A stretch of DNA of 48,949 nt, from positions 1-48,949 of the forward strand of contig OMOE01000129.1 of NCBI GenBank assembly GCA_900290365.1, written 5' to 3'. Positions within the stretch are counted from its first letter, which is position 1. The number at the start of each line of letters is the position of its first letter. A program made the translations under genes and the position numbers. The notes beneath the pieces are model-generated. The model saw nothing but the letters and a program-made list of their open reading frames with translations. It searched no databases and was not told where the DNA came from. The stretch comes from Syntrophobacter sp. SbD1 (GTDB taxonomy: Bacteria > Desulfobacterota > Syntrophobacteria > Syntrophobacterales > Syntrophobacteraceae). Shown piece after piece: positions 16,789 through 24,060 of this stretch.

Positions 16789-17690
16789 TATTTGAAATGT
16801 TGTCCGCTCATCAAACTGTAGACCATGAGTGCCGCCCCGATAAGAGGCAAAGGGACAAACGCCAGCCTGATGCGCGGGCCGTGGAAATATTGAGTCATTT
16901 TGGCGCCTATCTGCGCGCCCACCGCCGAGCCGGCGTGCATGACCAGCGCCACCATAATATCCACATTGCCTTTCAACGCATGGGTCAAGGTCCCATAGCC
17001 GGCCGAAATGATGATTTCAAATAAATCGGTGCCCACTGCGACATGGGTGGGCACCCCCAGCAGGAAGACCATCGACGGCATTCGAACGTAGCCTGCGCCC
17101 CCGCCGAGAAACCCGCTGACCACTCCTCCGACATATGCCAGGGCCAGAATGGCCCACAGTGAAATCCGTTCGATTCCGGAGTCGGGCAGTGAAATCATCG
17201 GTCGCAGTTGAAAACGGTGAATCATTTTTGAAACGTGCCCAAAGGCCGACACATCTTCTTTCATGCCGGCCGTATTGTGCGTTCTCATCGTTTTTATGCT
17301 CTCCCAGCCCATGAACGCTGAGATTGACACGAGTACCGCGATGAAAACGATGCCCACAACGAAATCTACGTTAGACCGGCGTTTGAGCGCTTCGATCAAT
17401 TGTGCGCCCGTTTCGACTCCGGCGATGGTGCCTGCAACCATTATCATTGCCAGCTTGCGGTCAACGTTCCCAAGCGCTCTGTGTGTCTTGGCCCCCACGA
17501 TTGCTTTCCCGACAATGTGTGACAAATCGGTGCCGACCACAAAGTTCATCGGCATGCCTGCCGCAAATAGCGCGGGTCCGGCCAGAAAACTTCCCCCGAC
17601 CCCGAAAAAACCGCCCATAACGCCTACCACAAAGCCGACCCCCATCAGGTAAGCCGCAGAAATGTGAGTTACAGAGATCAGGAAGTCCAT
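16788..17690 (-). CDS. TauE/SafE-family membrane permease
   Basis: A 300-residue integral membrane protein from the ATG at 17690, which follows AGGCGG and lies 7 bp after the upstream stop; a longer frame to 17732 begins inside the upstream gene. It has the two family half-motifs, MGGFFGVGGSFLAGPAL and SGFLGGGAGYVRMPS, each followed by a VGTDL segment, and about eight membrane helices. TauE/SafE proteins export or import sulfite, sulfonates or organic anions. The substrate is not visible here, but linkage to a STAS-domain membrane protein and a haem sensor kinase would fit sulfur-oxyanion movement (inference). Confidence 0.9.
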   Translation of the reverse strand: MDFLISVTHISAAYLMGVGFVVGVMGGFFGVGGSFLAGPALFAAGMPMNFVVGTDLSHIVGKAIVGAKTHRALGNVDRKLAMIMVAGTIAGVETGAQLIEALKRRSNVDFVVGIVFIAVLVSISAFMGWESIKTMRTHNTAGMKEDVSAFGHVSKMIHRFQLRPMISLPDSGIERISLWAILALAYVGGVVSGFLGGGAGYVRMPSMVFLLGVPTHVAVGTDLFEIIISAGYGTLTHALKGNVDIMVALVMHAGSAVGAQIGAKMTQYFHGPRIRLAFVPLPLIGAALMVYSLMSGQHFK

Positions 17691-17697
17691 AGGCCGC

Positions 17698-18402
17698 CTA
17701 CTTTTTCTTTTCTTCAGGTTGTTCTTTACCAAGGTCCCGCAGCGCCGCCGCCACCGAAGGATAAACCGTAAAATCCGCCAGAAGGGCCCTGTTGAAGAGC
17801 ACCTCCCGAAAATGGCCCTTGACTTCGCACAGACCCATCATGATATTCTCTTCTTTGAGACTGCTGCGCAGATCAACCAGCGCTTCCGCTCCGGTCGCAT
17901 CCACGTCTACTATGGCTTCCGCATTGATTAGGAAGAATGAGACCGGAAAACCGGCCGTATCTATGAGTTCCTGAACGCGCCGTGCGAAGTGGCCGGCATT
18001 GAAGAAGAAAAGCGGGCCTGCGAAACGGTATACCAATAACCCGGGAACATTCGCCGGCTTGCGGATTGTTTCATGAGGGCGAAACAATCGGAGCAGCACT
18101 GAAATGAACGCTCCCGTGCGGCGGACCACGTGTGAAATCCCGCTCGTCAGCCTCTCGAGCGCAAAGCCCTGCATAGAGATAAGCGTCAACGCCAGGATCG
18201 CATAGAGAGTCTTGTGGTAGTCGAAAACCGGTTTAAGAAAACCGTTAAGAAATTGTAAAACCAGAAAAAAGTACCCGGATATGAAGCAGGCATAAATCAG
18301 GATTTCAAGCAGGTATTCTCCGAATGAAGCTAATTTTTTGTGGAAACCTCGAACGGTAATGAAAAACTTCACCCGAATGCTCCAGTGCGATCCTGAATGC
18401 AA
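17698..18402 (-). CDS. Membrane protein with C-terminal STAS domain
   Basis: A 234-residue protein with two hydrophobic segments (about 28-55 and 63-83) and a C-terminal STAS domain (about 118-225: GLLVYRFAGPLFFFNAGHF, then AEAIVDVDATGAEALVDL). The STAS sequence resembles that of SulP sulfate transporters, but the transporter core is missing; only two helices remain. It is first in a minus-strand run with the TauE permease (7-bp gap), UspA, haem kinase and sigma-54 regulator. It may regulate the adjacent permease, supplying in trans a domain that SulP carriers have in cis. The start is uncertain: I see no strong ribosome binding site. Confidence 0.8.
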   Translation of the reverse strand: MHSGSHWSIRVKFFITVRGFHKKLASFGEYLLEILIYACFISGYFFLVLQFLNGFLKPVFDYHKTLYAILALTLISMQGFALERLTSGISHVVRRTGAFISVLLRLFRPHETIRKPANVPGLLVYRFAGPLFFFNAGHFARRVQELIDTAGFPVSFFLINAEAIVDVDATGAEALVDLRSSLKEENIMMGLCEVKGHFREVLFNRALLADFTVYPSVAAALRDLGKEQPEEKKK

Positions 18403-18463
18403 CTGCTCTATATCAAAACATAATCTCAGATTTGACGAATACTCATACTGAAGGGAAAATCAA

Positions 18464-18778
18464 ATGGCTCAGTTGAAAAAAATGGTGATCATAGCTGCAT
18501 TTCTCATGGTCTGCGGCAGTTGCGCTTTTGCACAGGCACAACAACAATCGCCCCCGCCACCACGGGGGGGAGAGCAGGCAGCGGACCCCCGGATGGAACA
18601 GGCTATCGATATGATGTTCCGTGAGATGGACACAGACCATGACGGGAGAATAAGCAAAAAAGAATGGGATGCCTTTCATGAAAAGCAATTCAAGCGGCTT
18701 GACAAAAACGGCGATGGGTTCATCACCAAAGATGAGGTCAGGGCCGACATGAAGGAAAGAATGAGAAACATGGAATGA
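18464..18778 (+). CDS. Secreted EF-hand protein
   Basis: 104 residues: a signal peptide (about 1-24, VIIAAFLMVCGSCAFA), a Gln/Pro-rich linker, and two canonical EF-hand loops, Asp56-Glu67 (DTDHDGRISKKE) and Asp80-Glu91 (DKNGDGFITKDE). Both loops have every calcium ligand. It is preceded by GAAGGGAAA and diverges from the STAS operon, with 61 bp between the two starts. It is probably a periplasmic calcium-binding protein; its partner is unknown. Cys20 within the signal peptide is not in a convincing lipobox. Confidence 0.88.
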   Translation: MAQLKKMVIIAAFLMVCGSCAFAQAQQQSPPPPRGGEQAADPRMEQAIDMMFREMDTDHDGRISKKEWDAFHEKQFKRLDKNGDGFITKDEVRADMKERMRNME

Positions 18779-19040
18779 GATAAGACAGTCGACAGTGGTC
18801 AGTGGTCAGGAAAACAATAAAACAGGGTTCGGCAGGTGGGGCTGTTTCTCCGGGCTCGCGGTCTTCTCTGCGGGCAATCAAATTCCAACGCAGAGACGCA
18901 GAGATCGCGGAGAAAATCGGACAACTTATGTGTCCGAAGACGGACTTGAGTTGACACATTGCATAAAAAAGGGTGGTCAGGTGCCCTCTGGGTCTCTGCG
19001 GTGAATCTTTTTTGGTTTCCGGCTTGTCCAAGGTTCGGCT
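18779..19040. other. Intergenic gap with dispersed-repeat debris
   Basis: No gene seen. The gap holds the phrases cagtggtcagtggtcag (related to 37780-37800), acgcagagacgcagaga and ctctgcggtgaatc (related to 10759-10775). These occur elsewhere in the window as intergenic repeat fragments. Confidence 0.6.
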
Positions 19041-20207
19041 TTATTGGGGCCGCAAACCCGAGTAGTCACCGGACAGGTCCGTAATGGTGGGATTTTTACC
19101 GCACAGGGGGCATGCGGGGTCTTTATTGACCGTGAAGGTCCTGAAGTCGGCGCTCAGGCAATCGTAGACAAGGAACCGCCCCATCAGTGTTTTGCCCACA
19201 CCCAGGATTAATTTAAAAACCTCGGCGGCCTGAACCAGGCCGATTTGCCCGGGAACCACCCCGAGCACGCCCACTTCACTTCAGGTAGGGGCAGTGCCTG
19301 GCGGAGGTATATCCGGGAACATGCATCGCAGGCAGGGCCCGCCCTCCCGGGGATGAAAAACGCTCGCCTGCCCGTTAAAGCCGATCGCTCCTCCAAATAT
19401 ATAGGGCTTTCCCGCAAAAAAGGCCGCATCGTTTAAGAGAAACTTTGTCTGGAGATTGTCGGAGCCATCGACAACAACGTCGTAGGCTTTGACCAGCTTC
19501 AATGCGTTTTCGGGCGAAAACCTTTCCCGGCAGGTAGTTACGGCGACGTCCGGATTGATTTCGCGCAGCTTCTCAATGGCCGCTTCAGTCTTTAGCTTTC
19601 CCACGTCGGCGGTGCTGTAGAGGACCTGTCTGTGGATGTTGCTCAGATTCACCGTGTCGAAATCGACTATGCCCAAGGCGCCTATACCGCCGCCGGCGAG
19701 GTAGAGGGCGATCGGACTGCCCAGGCCGCCCGCGCCCACGATAAGGACCCTGGATCCAAAGAGCTTCAACTGGCCCTCTTCACCAACCTCGGAAAGCAGC
19801 ATCTGCCTGGAGTACCTGTTGATCTGAGGGGCCGCCATCGCCCCTTTGACCACTATTTCGCGGCCCGCCTCAACCCAGGCCTTAAATCCTCCGGCCATGG
19901 ACTTCACATCTCTATACCCCATGCTCTTCATCCGGGCAGCGGCCCCTCGGGAACGGCCCCCTGAGGAACAATAGAGGACAACAGGCTTGGTCTTATCGGG
20001 TAGTTGTTCCTCGACCCTTGCGTCGAGCATGCTTAGAGGCAGGTGCAAAGCTCCTTCGATACGGCCGGCAGGCAGTTCTCTTTCCTCCCGTATGTCCAAA
20101 AGACGCACCTTGCATTGGCTGTTCTCGATCATCTCCAGTGTCTGGTCTATGGAGAGATCGATGGAATGATCGCCGGGCGAATCCTTGGGATGTTTTGAAG
20201 CTTGCAC
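19041..20207 (-). CDS. Rhodanese-MoeB/ThiF-like protein, probable selenoprotein (in-frame TGA = Sec309)
   Basis: Read through one TGA (19283-19281), this is a 388-residue protein from a GTG start with GAGGCAA upstream. The N-terminal rhodanese domain (about 15-120) has its catalytic Cys80 in YCSSGGRS. An E1-like adenylyltransferase domain follows: nucleotide loop GAGGLGS (158-164), NIHRQVLY, VVDGSDN, and zinc pairs CLRC (292-295) and CPLC (366-369). The TGA falls in PPPGTAPT-U-SEVGVLGV, where homologues have the catalytic Cys of the crossover loop (PSC or PTC before E-x-GVLG). Both sides are in the same frame and fully conserved, with no other lesion. A SECIS-like hairpin begins 15 nt after the TGA. 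MoeB-like selenoproteins are known from environmental surveys. The role would be sulfur-carrier activation; a simple nonsense mutation is the alternative. Confidence 0.8.
19247..19266 (-). promoter_or_regulatory. SECIS-like hairpin after the in-frame TGA
   Basis: On the coding strand GCTCGGG (nt 15-21 after the TGA), loop GTGGTT (22-27) and CCCGGGC (28-34) form a 7-bp stem with one G-U pair, extendable by one U-A pair. Bacterial SECIS elements sit directly downstream of the UGA and carry a small loop starting with G or GU about 20 nt away; this fits both points. Confidence 0.65.
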
Positions 20208-20349
20208 GGCTGTTGCCTCTCAAAAAGTACACGTTCACCTGAATTCCCAGTGAAAATGATATCTTATTTTTGCTCTTCATCCAATGCAAATGGTAAACTG
20301 AGGTACCCGTTCATTGTTTTCCGGCAAAGAGTTTTGCGAGAACCAAAAG

Positions 20350-20892
20350 CTATTTGTGATTCATAAAGTACTTGTAAAAGGCGAGTTGAACCATGCCGTT
20401 GGAAATTTCGCCATTTTCAATCATGCGGGGAATCTCGTCCAATGGGAGCAAAACAACCTCGATATCTTCCCCGTGATCCGGCTGTGGCTCACAGGTCAAG
20501 TGGACGTTGCCTGCCAGAATGAAAAAACCCCGATTGTCCAACACGGCAGGCTGGGGAAAACAGGACCCAATTAAAATATATTCAGGGGCCTCGTAGCCGG
20601 TTTCCTCCTTGAGTTCACGTTTGCCGGCGGCCTCCGGGGAAGTGTCGCCCGGATCGATCAGGCCGCCGGGCAGTTCCAGGCTGACTCCTTCTATCCCATG
20701 GCGGTACTGGCGAACCATGACCACTCTGCCATCGGCGGTCAGGGGCAGGGTCATGACCCAGTCGCTAAAGGAGATCGCTTTGACTTCCATAGCAGCGCCG
20801 GTTCTGGGTGATTGGACGATTTTAGTATGAATCTTGAAAATTCTATGATCCTCAAGGGGTTTTCGTTCCAGGATTTTCCATTCCAGAATCAT
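20350..20892 (-). CDS. NUDIX hydrolase, ADP-ribose pyrophosphatase-like
   Basis: 180 residues from the ATG at 20892 (GGGAGG upstream); a longer frame to 21129 runs into repeat DNA and is not used. The N-terminus (WKILERKPLEDHRIFKIH) and the VRQYRHG segment before the Nudix box are typical of the NudF/NUDT5 group. The box is GGLIDPGDTSPEAAGKREL followed by KEETGY, with Asp in place of the first Glu but the catalytic REL-x-EE kept. It probably hydrolyses ADP-ribose or a related nucleoside diphosphate. It is 142 bp upstream of the selenoprotein gene on the same strand; a functional link is not evident. Confidence 0.88.
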   Translation of the reverse strand: MILEWKILERKPLEDHRIFKIHTKIVQSPRTGAAMEVKAISFSDWVMTLPLTADGRVVMVRQYRHGIEGVSLELPGGLIDPGDTSPEAAGKRELKEETGYEAPEYILIGSCFPQPAVLDNRGFFILAGNVHLTCEPQPDHGEDIEVVLLPLDEIPRMIENGEISNGMVQLAFYKYFMNHK

Positions 20893-20998
20893 TGATTGAA
20901 AAACCTCCCGGGCGGCGGGACAAAATTCAAGAGCGGGCGGGGATAAACCCCATAAGCGCTTAAATAAGCAGCGCTTGAACATTGCCTGTAATTTCAAT

Positions 20999-21240
20999 GC
21001 CCCAACGGGGCAACATAATTTAGCCCTGGGTAAGCGGAAGCGCCACCTTGGGTTTTTGCGCCCCAAACACATTGCCCTGAAAGGGCTACATAGAAATCGT
21101 CCTGTGTTAGTAGCTGCGTTTTGCAACACGAATTTTATGTAACCCCTACGGGGTATAGGAAAAAATAAATATAGAACCCCACACCCAGGGTGGCGCTTTG
21201 CTGACCCTGGGCTGAATTATTCAGCCCTTTCAGGGCTTAC
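20999..21240. repeat. Palindrome-rich inverted-repeat element
   Basis: Arms 21021-21053 (tagccctgggtaagcggaag...) and 21183-21215 (acccagggtggcgctttgct...) are imperfect inverted copies. Between and beside them are small palindromes: gccccaacggggc (21000-21012), gccctgaaagggc (21074-21086), acccctacggggt (21141-21153) and agccctttcagggct (21223-21237). No convincing frame. The structure is that of a dispersed intergenic element able to fold into a long hairpin. Confidence 0.7.
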
Positions 21241-21312
21241 ACGCAAATTCTGAAACACTTTAGGTAACTGAAGTCATGCATGTCAGATTTCTTATTTAAG
21301 CGCTTATGGGGA

Positions 21313-21422
21313 TAAACCCCGCCCCTACGGCGCCGTCACGCGGTGCTTATACAGGGGAGAGTCTCTTTTTCTTGCCACCGCCGGAGGCAGCGGCGAACCC
21401 GGCCGGCGGTCCCACCGCCTCT
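21313..21422. repeat. About 108-bp dispersed repeat, copy 1 (covers the ubiX 3' end)
   Basis: Starts taaaccccgcccctacggcg and ends ccggcggtcccaccgcct. It is repeated with minor changes at 31676-31782 in an intergenic region. Here it supplies the stop codon and about the last 24 codons of the ubiX-like gene. Confidence 0.85.
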
Positions 21423-21979
21423 CCGCTCCATCGCCGAAACAGGGAATTATCGATACCGAAGTAGTCGAATATTTTTCCGATGGTCTGATCGATGATGTCT
21501 TCGATAGTCTTGGGCTGATGGTAAAAGGAGGGTACCGGGGGCAAGATATGAGCCCCCATATCAGCAGCCATGCTCAACAGGCGCAAATGCCCCTTATGAA
21601 GGGGCGTTTCTCTGACTACCAGGCAGAGCTTTCGCTTTTCCTTCAATACGACGTCGGCAGCGCGCACCAGCAGATTGTCGCTGTAAGAATTGGCAATTCC
21701 GGACAGTGACTTGAATGTGCAGGGCACCACCACCATACCGGCCGTAATAAATGAGCCGCTGGATATGGAAGCCGCCATGTTTTTGTGATCATAAACGAAG
21801 TCCGCAAGTGACATGACTTCATCGGGCGTGTAGGGGGTTTCTATCTCGATGTTCAGTTTGCCGGATTCGGAAATGATCAGGTGGGTCTCATAGTCTGTCT
21901 GCTTAAGCAGTTGCAGGCATCGAACACCATATATTACGCCGCTTGCACCGGAAATACCGACAATGATACGTTTTTTCAT
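21347..21979 (-). CDS. ubiX: UbiX-like flavin prenyltransferase
   Basis: A 210-residue protein of the UbiX family: KKRIIVGISGASGVIYGVR at the start (flavin phosphate loop), SGSFITAGMVVVPCTFKS, SDNLLVRAADV, KLCLVVRETPLHKGHLR and the ILPPVPSFYHQP segment. UbiX joins a dimethylallyl group to FMN, making prenylated FMN for UbiD-type (de)carboxylases. That cofactor is what the two UbiD-like proteins at 25722 and 27213 need, so it belongs to the phenol cluster on the same strand. The C-terminus is about 20 residues longer than usual, and the extra tail (GPPAGFAAASGGGKKKRLSPV) is encoded by the dispersed repeat at 21313-21422. Confidence 0.92.
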   Translation of the reverse strand: MKKRIIVGISGASGVIYGVRCLQLLKQTDYETHLIISESGKLNIEIETPYTPDEVMSLADFVYDHKNMAASISSGSFITAGMVVVPCTFKSLSGIANSYSDNLLVRAADVVLKEKRKLCLVVRETPLHKGHLRLLSMAADMGAHILPPVPSFYHQPKTIEDIIDQTIGKIFDYFGIDNSLFRRWSGEAVGPPAGFAAASGGGKKKRLSPV

Positions 21980-22153
21980 GTTTCACCCGCGTCCACCGCT
22001 GAGGAGTTGAAGGAAAAGGATTCACCACAGAGACACATAGAGCACAAAGGAAGCCGGAATTCAACAAGATCAAAAGAAACCGGCATTTCTGTTAATCCTT
22101 TACCAATACCAAGCTTTTCTCTGTGTCCTCTGCGTCTGTGTGGTGAGATGTTT

Positions 22154-22816
22154 TTAGGCTGCGACCGGTTCGGATCGGTCTATAACTTCCACGATTCGAT
22201 ACCCCTTTTCTCGAAGTGCATCTACGACCGCTGATAAATTTGATGTTCTCAACCGCAGAAGCAGCCGTTTTTTTCCAGTCTCTGGACTAGGCAGCATGAA
22301 GAAGCTGTAGAGAGCTGCCCCGGCGGCGCAAGCGGTGCGCACAATATCATTGCCCATCACCTGTGTAAAATTATCGCCTTCAACGGTAATTCCGCACAGT
22401 TTCTCTTCCACCCCGAGGATTTGGTAAAACGTCTTGAAAATATCCCGATCGCTTATAGTTCCCACAAGCTTATCTTCGTCCATTATCGGGAAAAAGCCGC
22501 GGCCGAGTTTGACGCCTTTTTCCAAAGCCGTTTCCACCGTGTCGTGGATGGAAAGAGTAATGGGTTTGCGGACCATCAAATCTTTAACCTTCATCCGCGT
22601 GTTAAAAAAGTTCATTTCATGGACGCTTTGAGAAGCAGTGACGAAGGAGGCTGCCTGCCGAATATCGCGGCGGGCCAGAATACCGCGAAGCTTGCCATCA
22701 TCGACCACCGGTAAGAAGGGCACCTTCAGTTCATTAAAAAGCTCACGCGCACGACTGGCTGTCATGTCGCTGTTTATTGTCACCGGGTCTTTCTGCATCC
22801 AATTGACGATGAGCAT
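22154..22816 (-). CDS. ppsC: CBS-domain protein, probable phenylphosphate synthase third subunit
   Basis: 220 residues (about 24 kDa) with two CBS domains, about 1-60 (MQKDPVTINSDMTASRARE, FLPVVDDGKLRGILARRDI) and 75-135 (LMVRKPITLSIHDTVETAL, DEDKLVGTISDRDIF), and a C-terminal ACT-like segment (about 145-215). In Thauera aromatica, phenylphosphate synthase has a 24-kDa CBS-domain subunit that stimulates the two catalytic proteins. Size, domains and position in a cluster with ppsA and ppsB match. AAAGGAG precedes the ATG. CBS domains usually bind adenosyl ligands, so it may sense AMP or ATP. It is 17 bp after the UPF0261 gene. A generic AcuB-type CBS protein is the alternative. Confidence 0.8.
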   Translation of the reverse strand: MLIVNWMQKDPVTINSDMTASRARELFNELKVPFLPVVDDGKLRGILARRDIRQAASFVTASQSVHEMNFFNTRMKVKDLMVRKPITLSIHDTVETALEKGVKLGRGFFPIMDEDKLVGTISDRDIFKTFYQILGVEEKLCGITVEGDNFTQVMGNDIVRTACAAGAALYSFFMLPSPETGKKRLLLRLRTSNLSAVVDALREKGYRIVEVIDRSEPVAA

Positions 22817-22833
22817 GCTTTTACTCCTTTGAA

Positions 22834-24060
22834 TTACGATGCGCTGAACAACTCTTGTGCGGCCTTTGCCAGGGCCAGGGCAAATTCAGGCTCTTCCATA
22901 TTTGCATCGACCAGTGAGAGCTGAATTTCGGGCTTCAGGAGACCTCGCAACTCCTCTATAAAGACCCTATCCTCATCGGGGTCGAAAGTGGGAAGGCCCG
23001 GGGCATCCGCCGAAGACCACCCTTTTAGAGGAATCATCACCAGGGTGGGTCCCGCGGCTTTGTTAAGCTTTTCCGCGAAGGCCCTCGCCACCAGCTTCAA
23101 CTCATCGGGAGAAAGCCTGATCCACGTGCGAAGCTTATCCAGGTCGTATTTCCTGCGCTCATGATACTCCGGTTTGTACTTGGACTTGGACGGAGTCATG
23201 AAATTTACGCTGCAAGTCGATATAATCTGCGGGATCCCCTTTTTGCCCGCGGCTTCCATTCGCTCCGGCCCGGCATCGCGCATAAAACCGAAAAGATGTT
23301 CACCGACACCCCCCGGAGCCAAATCAACCACTGCGTGAAAGAAACCCTCGCCGATCATTTTCTCCATGGCGCGATCACAGACACCTGCGGCCGAGAATCC
23401 GATGACCTGGTAACCGGCCTTTTCCAACTCGGCGTGCACGGCGCTGGCGCACTTCTCACACGGGCCAAGCATGGTTATTGCCACCGCACGTTTGCCAACA
23501 GCCATTGGCGAGGTGATATCATCCGAGACCATTCCCAGCATGGCGTGGGCTGCCCGGTCAATCACATTTTTGAGTATATCTGACAAGCCTGCGATTTCAA
23601 CGACCGAATGGAACAGGACGATATCTCCGGTGTCAATATATCGCGTTGACAAACCGGGAAGGGCGGCGGTCGAGGAGACCATTATCTTGGGTATCCCGAA
23701 GGGCAGAGTACGCATCACGTCAGTCGCCATCAGCGACCCGGTCGAGCCTCCGATAGCAATAACTCCGTCAAGCCGCCCCTGGGCAGAAAGCTCCTGAGCG
23801 ATTCTGGAAGCACCGGCTATAGTGATGTCGGTAATCCGGGAACGCTGTTGTGATCCTGAGATCTCCTCAAGGCTGCTGCCGCCGGCAGCAGCCACCCGGG
23901 CGGGAGTAATGTCCGCAGGGGAGTCTGCACTCCCCCGCATGGAGATATCCATAAGGATTGGACTCAGCCCCAGCGCCTTTATTACCGAGCGCAGGTAGAG
24001 GGTTTCCTCCCCCTTTGTATCAAGAGTAGCAACGATCAATATATGTTTAGCCACGGGCAT
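22834..24060 (-). CDS. UPF0261 / Tm-1-like ATP-binding domain protein
   Basis: A 408-residue protein of the Tm-1-like family. The N-terminal domain has ILIVATLDTKGEE and DGVIAIGGSTGS with the conserved MVSSTA and YIDTGDI segments; the C-terminal domain has VITMLGPCEKC-type turns (GPCEKCASAVHAELEKAGY) and ends in a TIM-barrel-like region (LVMIPLKGWS). The start overlaps the CoA ligase stop by 14 bp, so the two are probably coupled. Plant Tm-1 binds ATP and inhibits a viral replicase. Bacterial members occur in catabolic clusters with no settled function. Its embedding between the ligase and ppsC argues for a role in the phenol pathway. Confidence 0.85.
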   Translation of the reverse strand: MPVAKHILIVATLDTKGEETLYLRSVIKALGLSPILMDISMRGSADSPADITPARVAAAGGSSLEEISGSQQRSRITDITIAGASRIAQELSAQGRLDGVIAIGGSTGSLMATDVMRTLPFGIPKIMVSSTAALPGLSTRYIDTGDIVLFHSVVEIAGLSDILKNVIDRAAHAMLGMVSDDITSPMAVGKRAVAITMLGPCEKCASAVHAELEKAGYQVIGFSAAGVCDRAMEKMIGEGFFHAVVDLAPGGVGEHLFGFMRDAGPERMEAAGKKGIPQIISTCSVNFMTPSKSKYKPEYHERRKYDLDKLRTWIRLSPDELKLVARAFAEKLNKAAGPTLVMIPLKGWSSADAPGLPTFDPDEDRVFIEELRGLLKPEIQLSLVDANMEEPEFALALAKAAQELFSAS

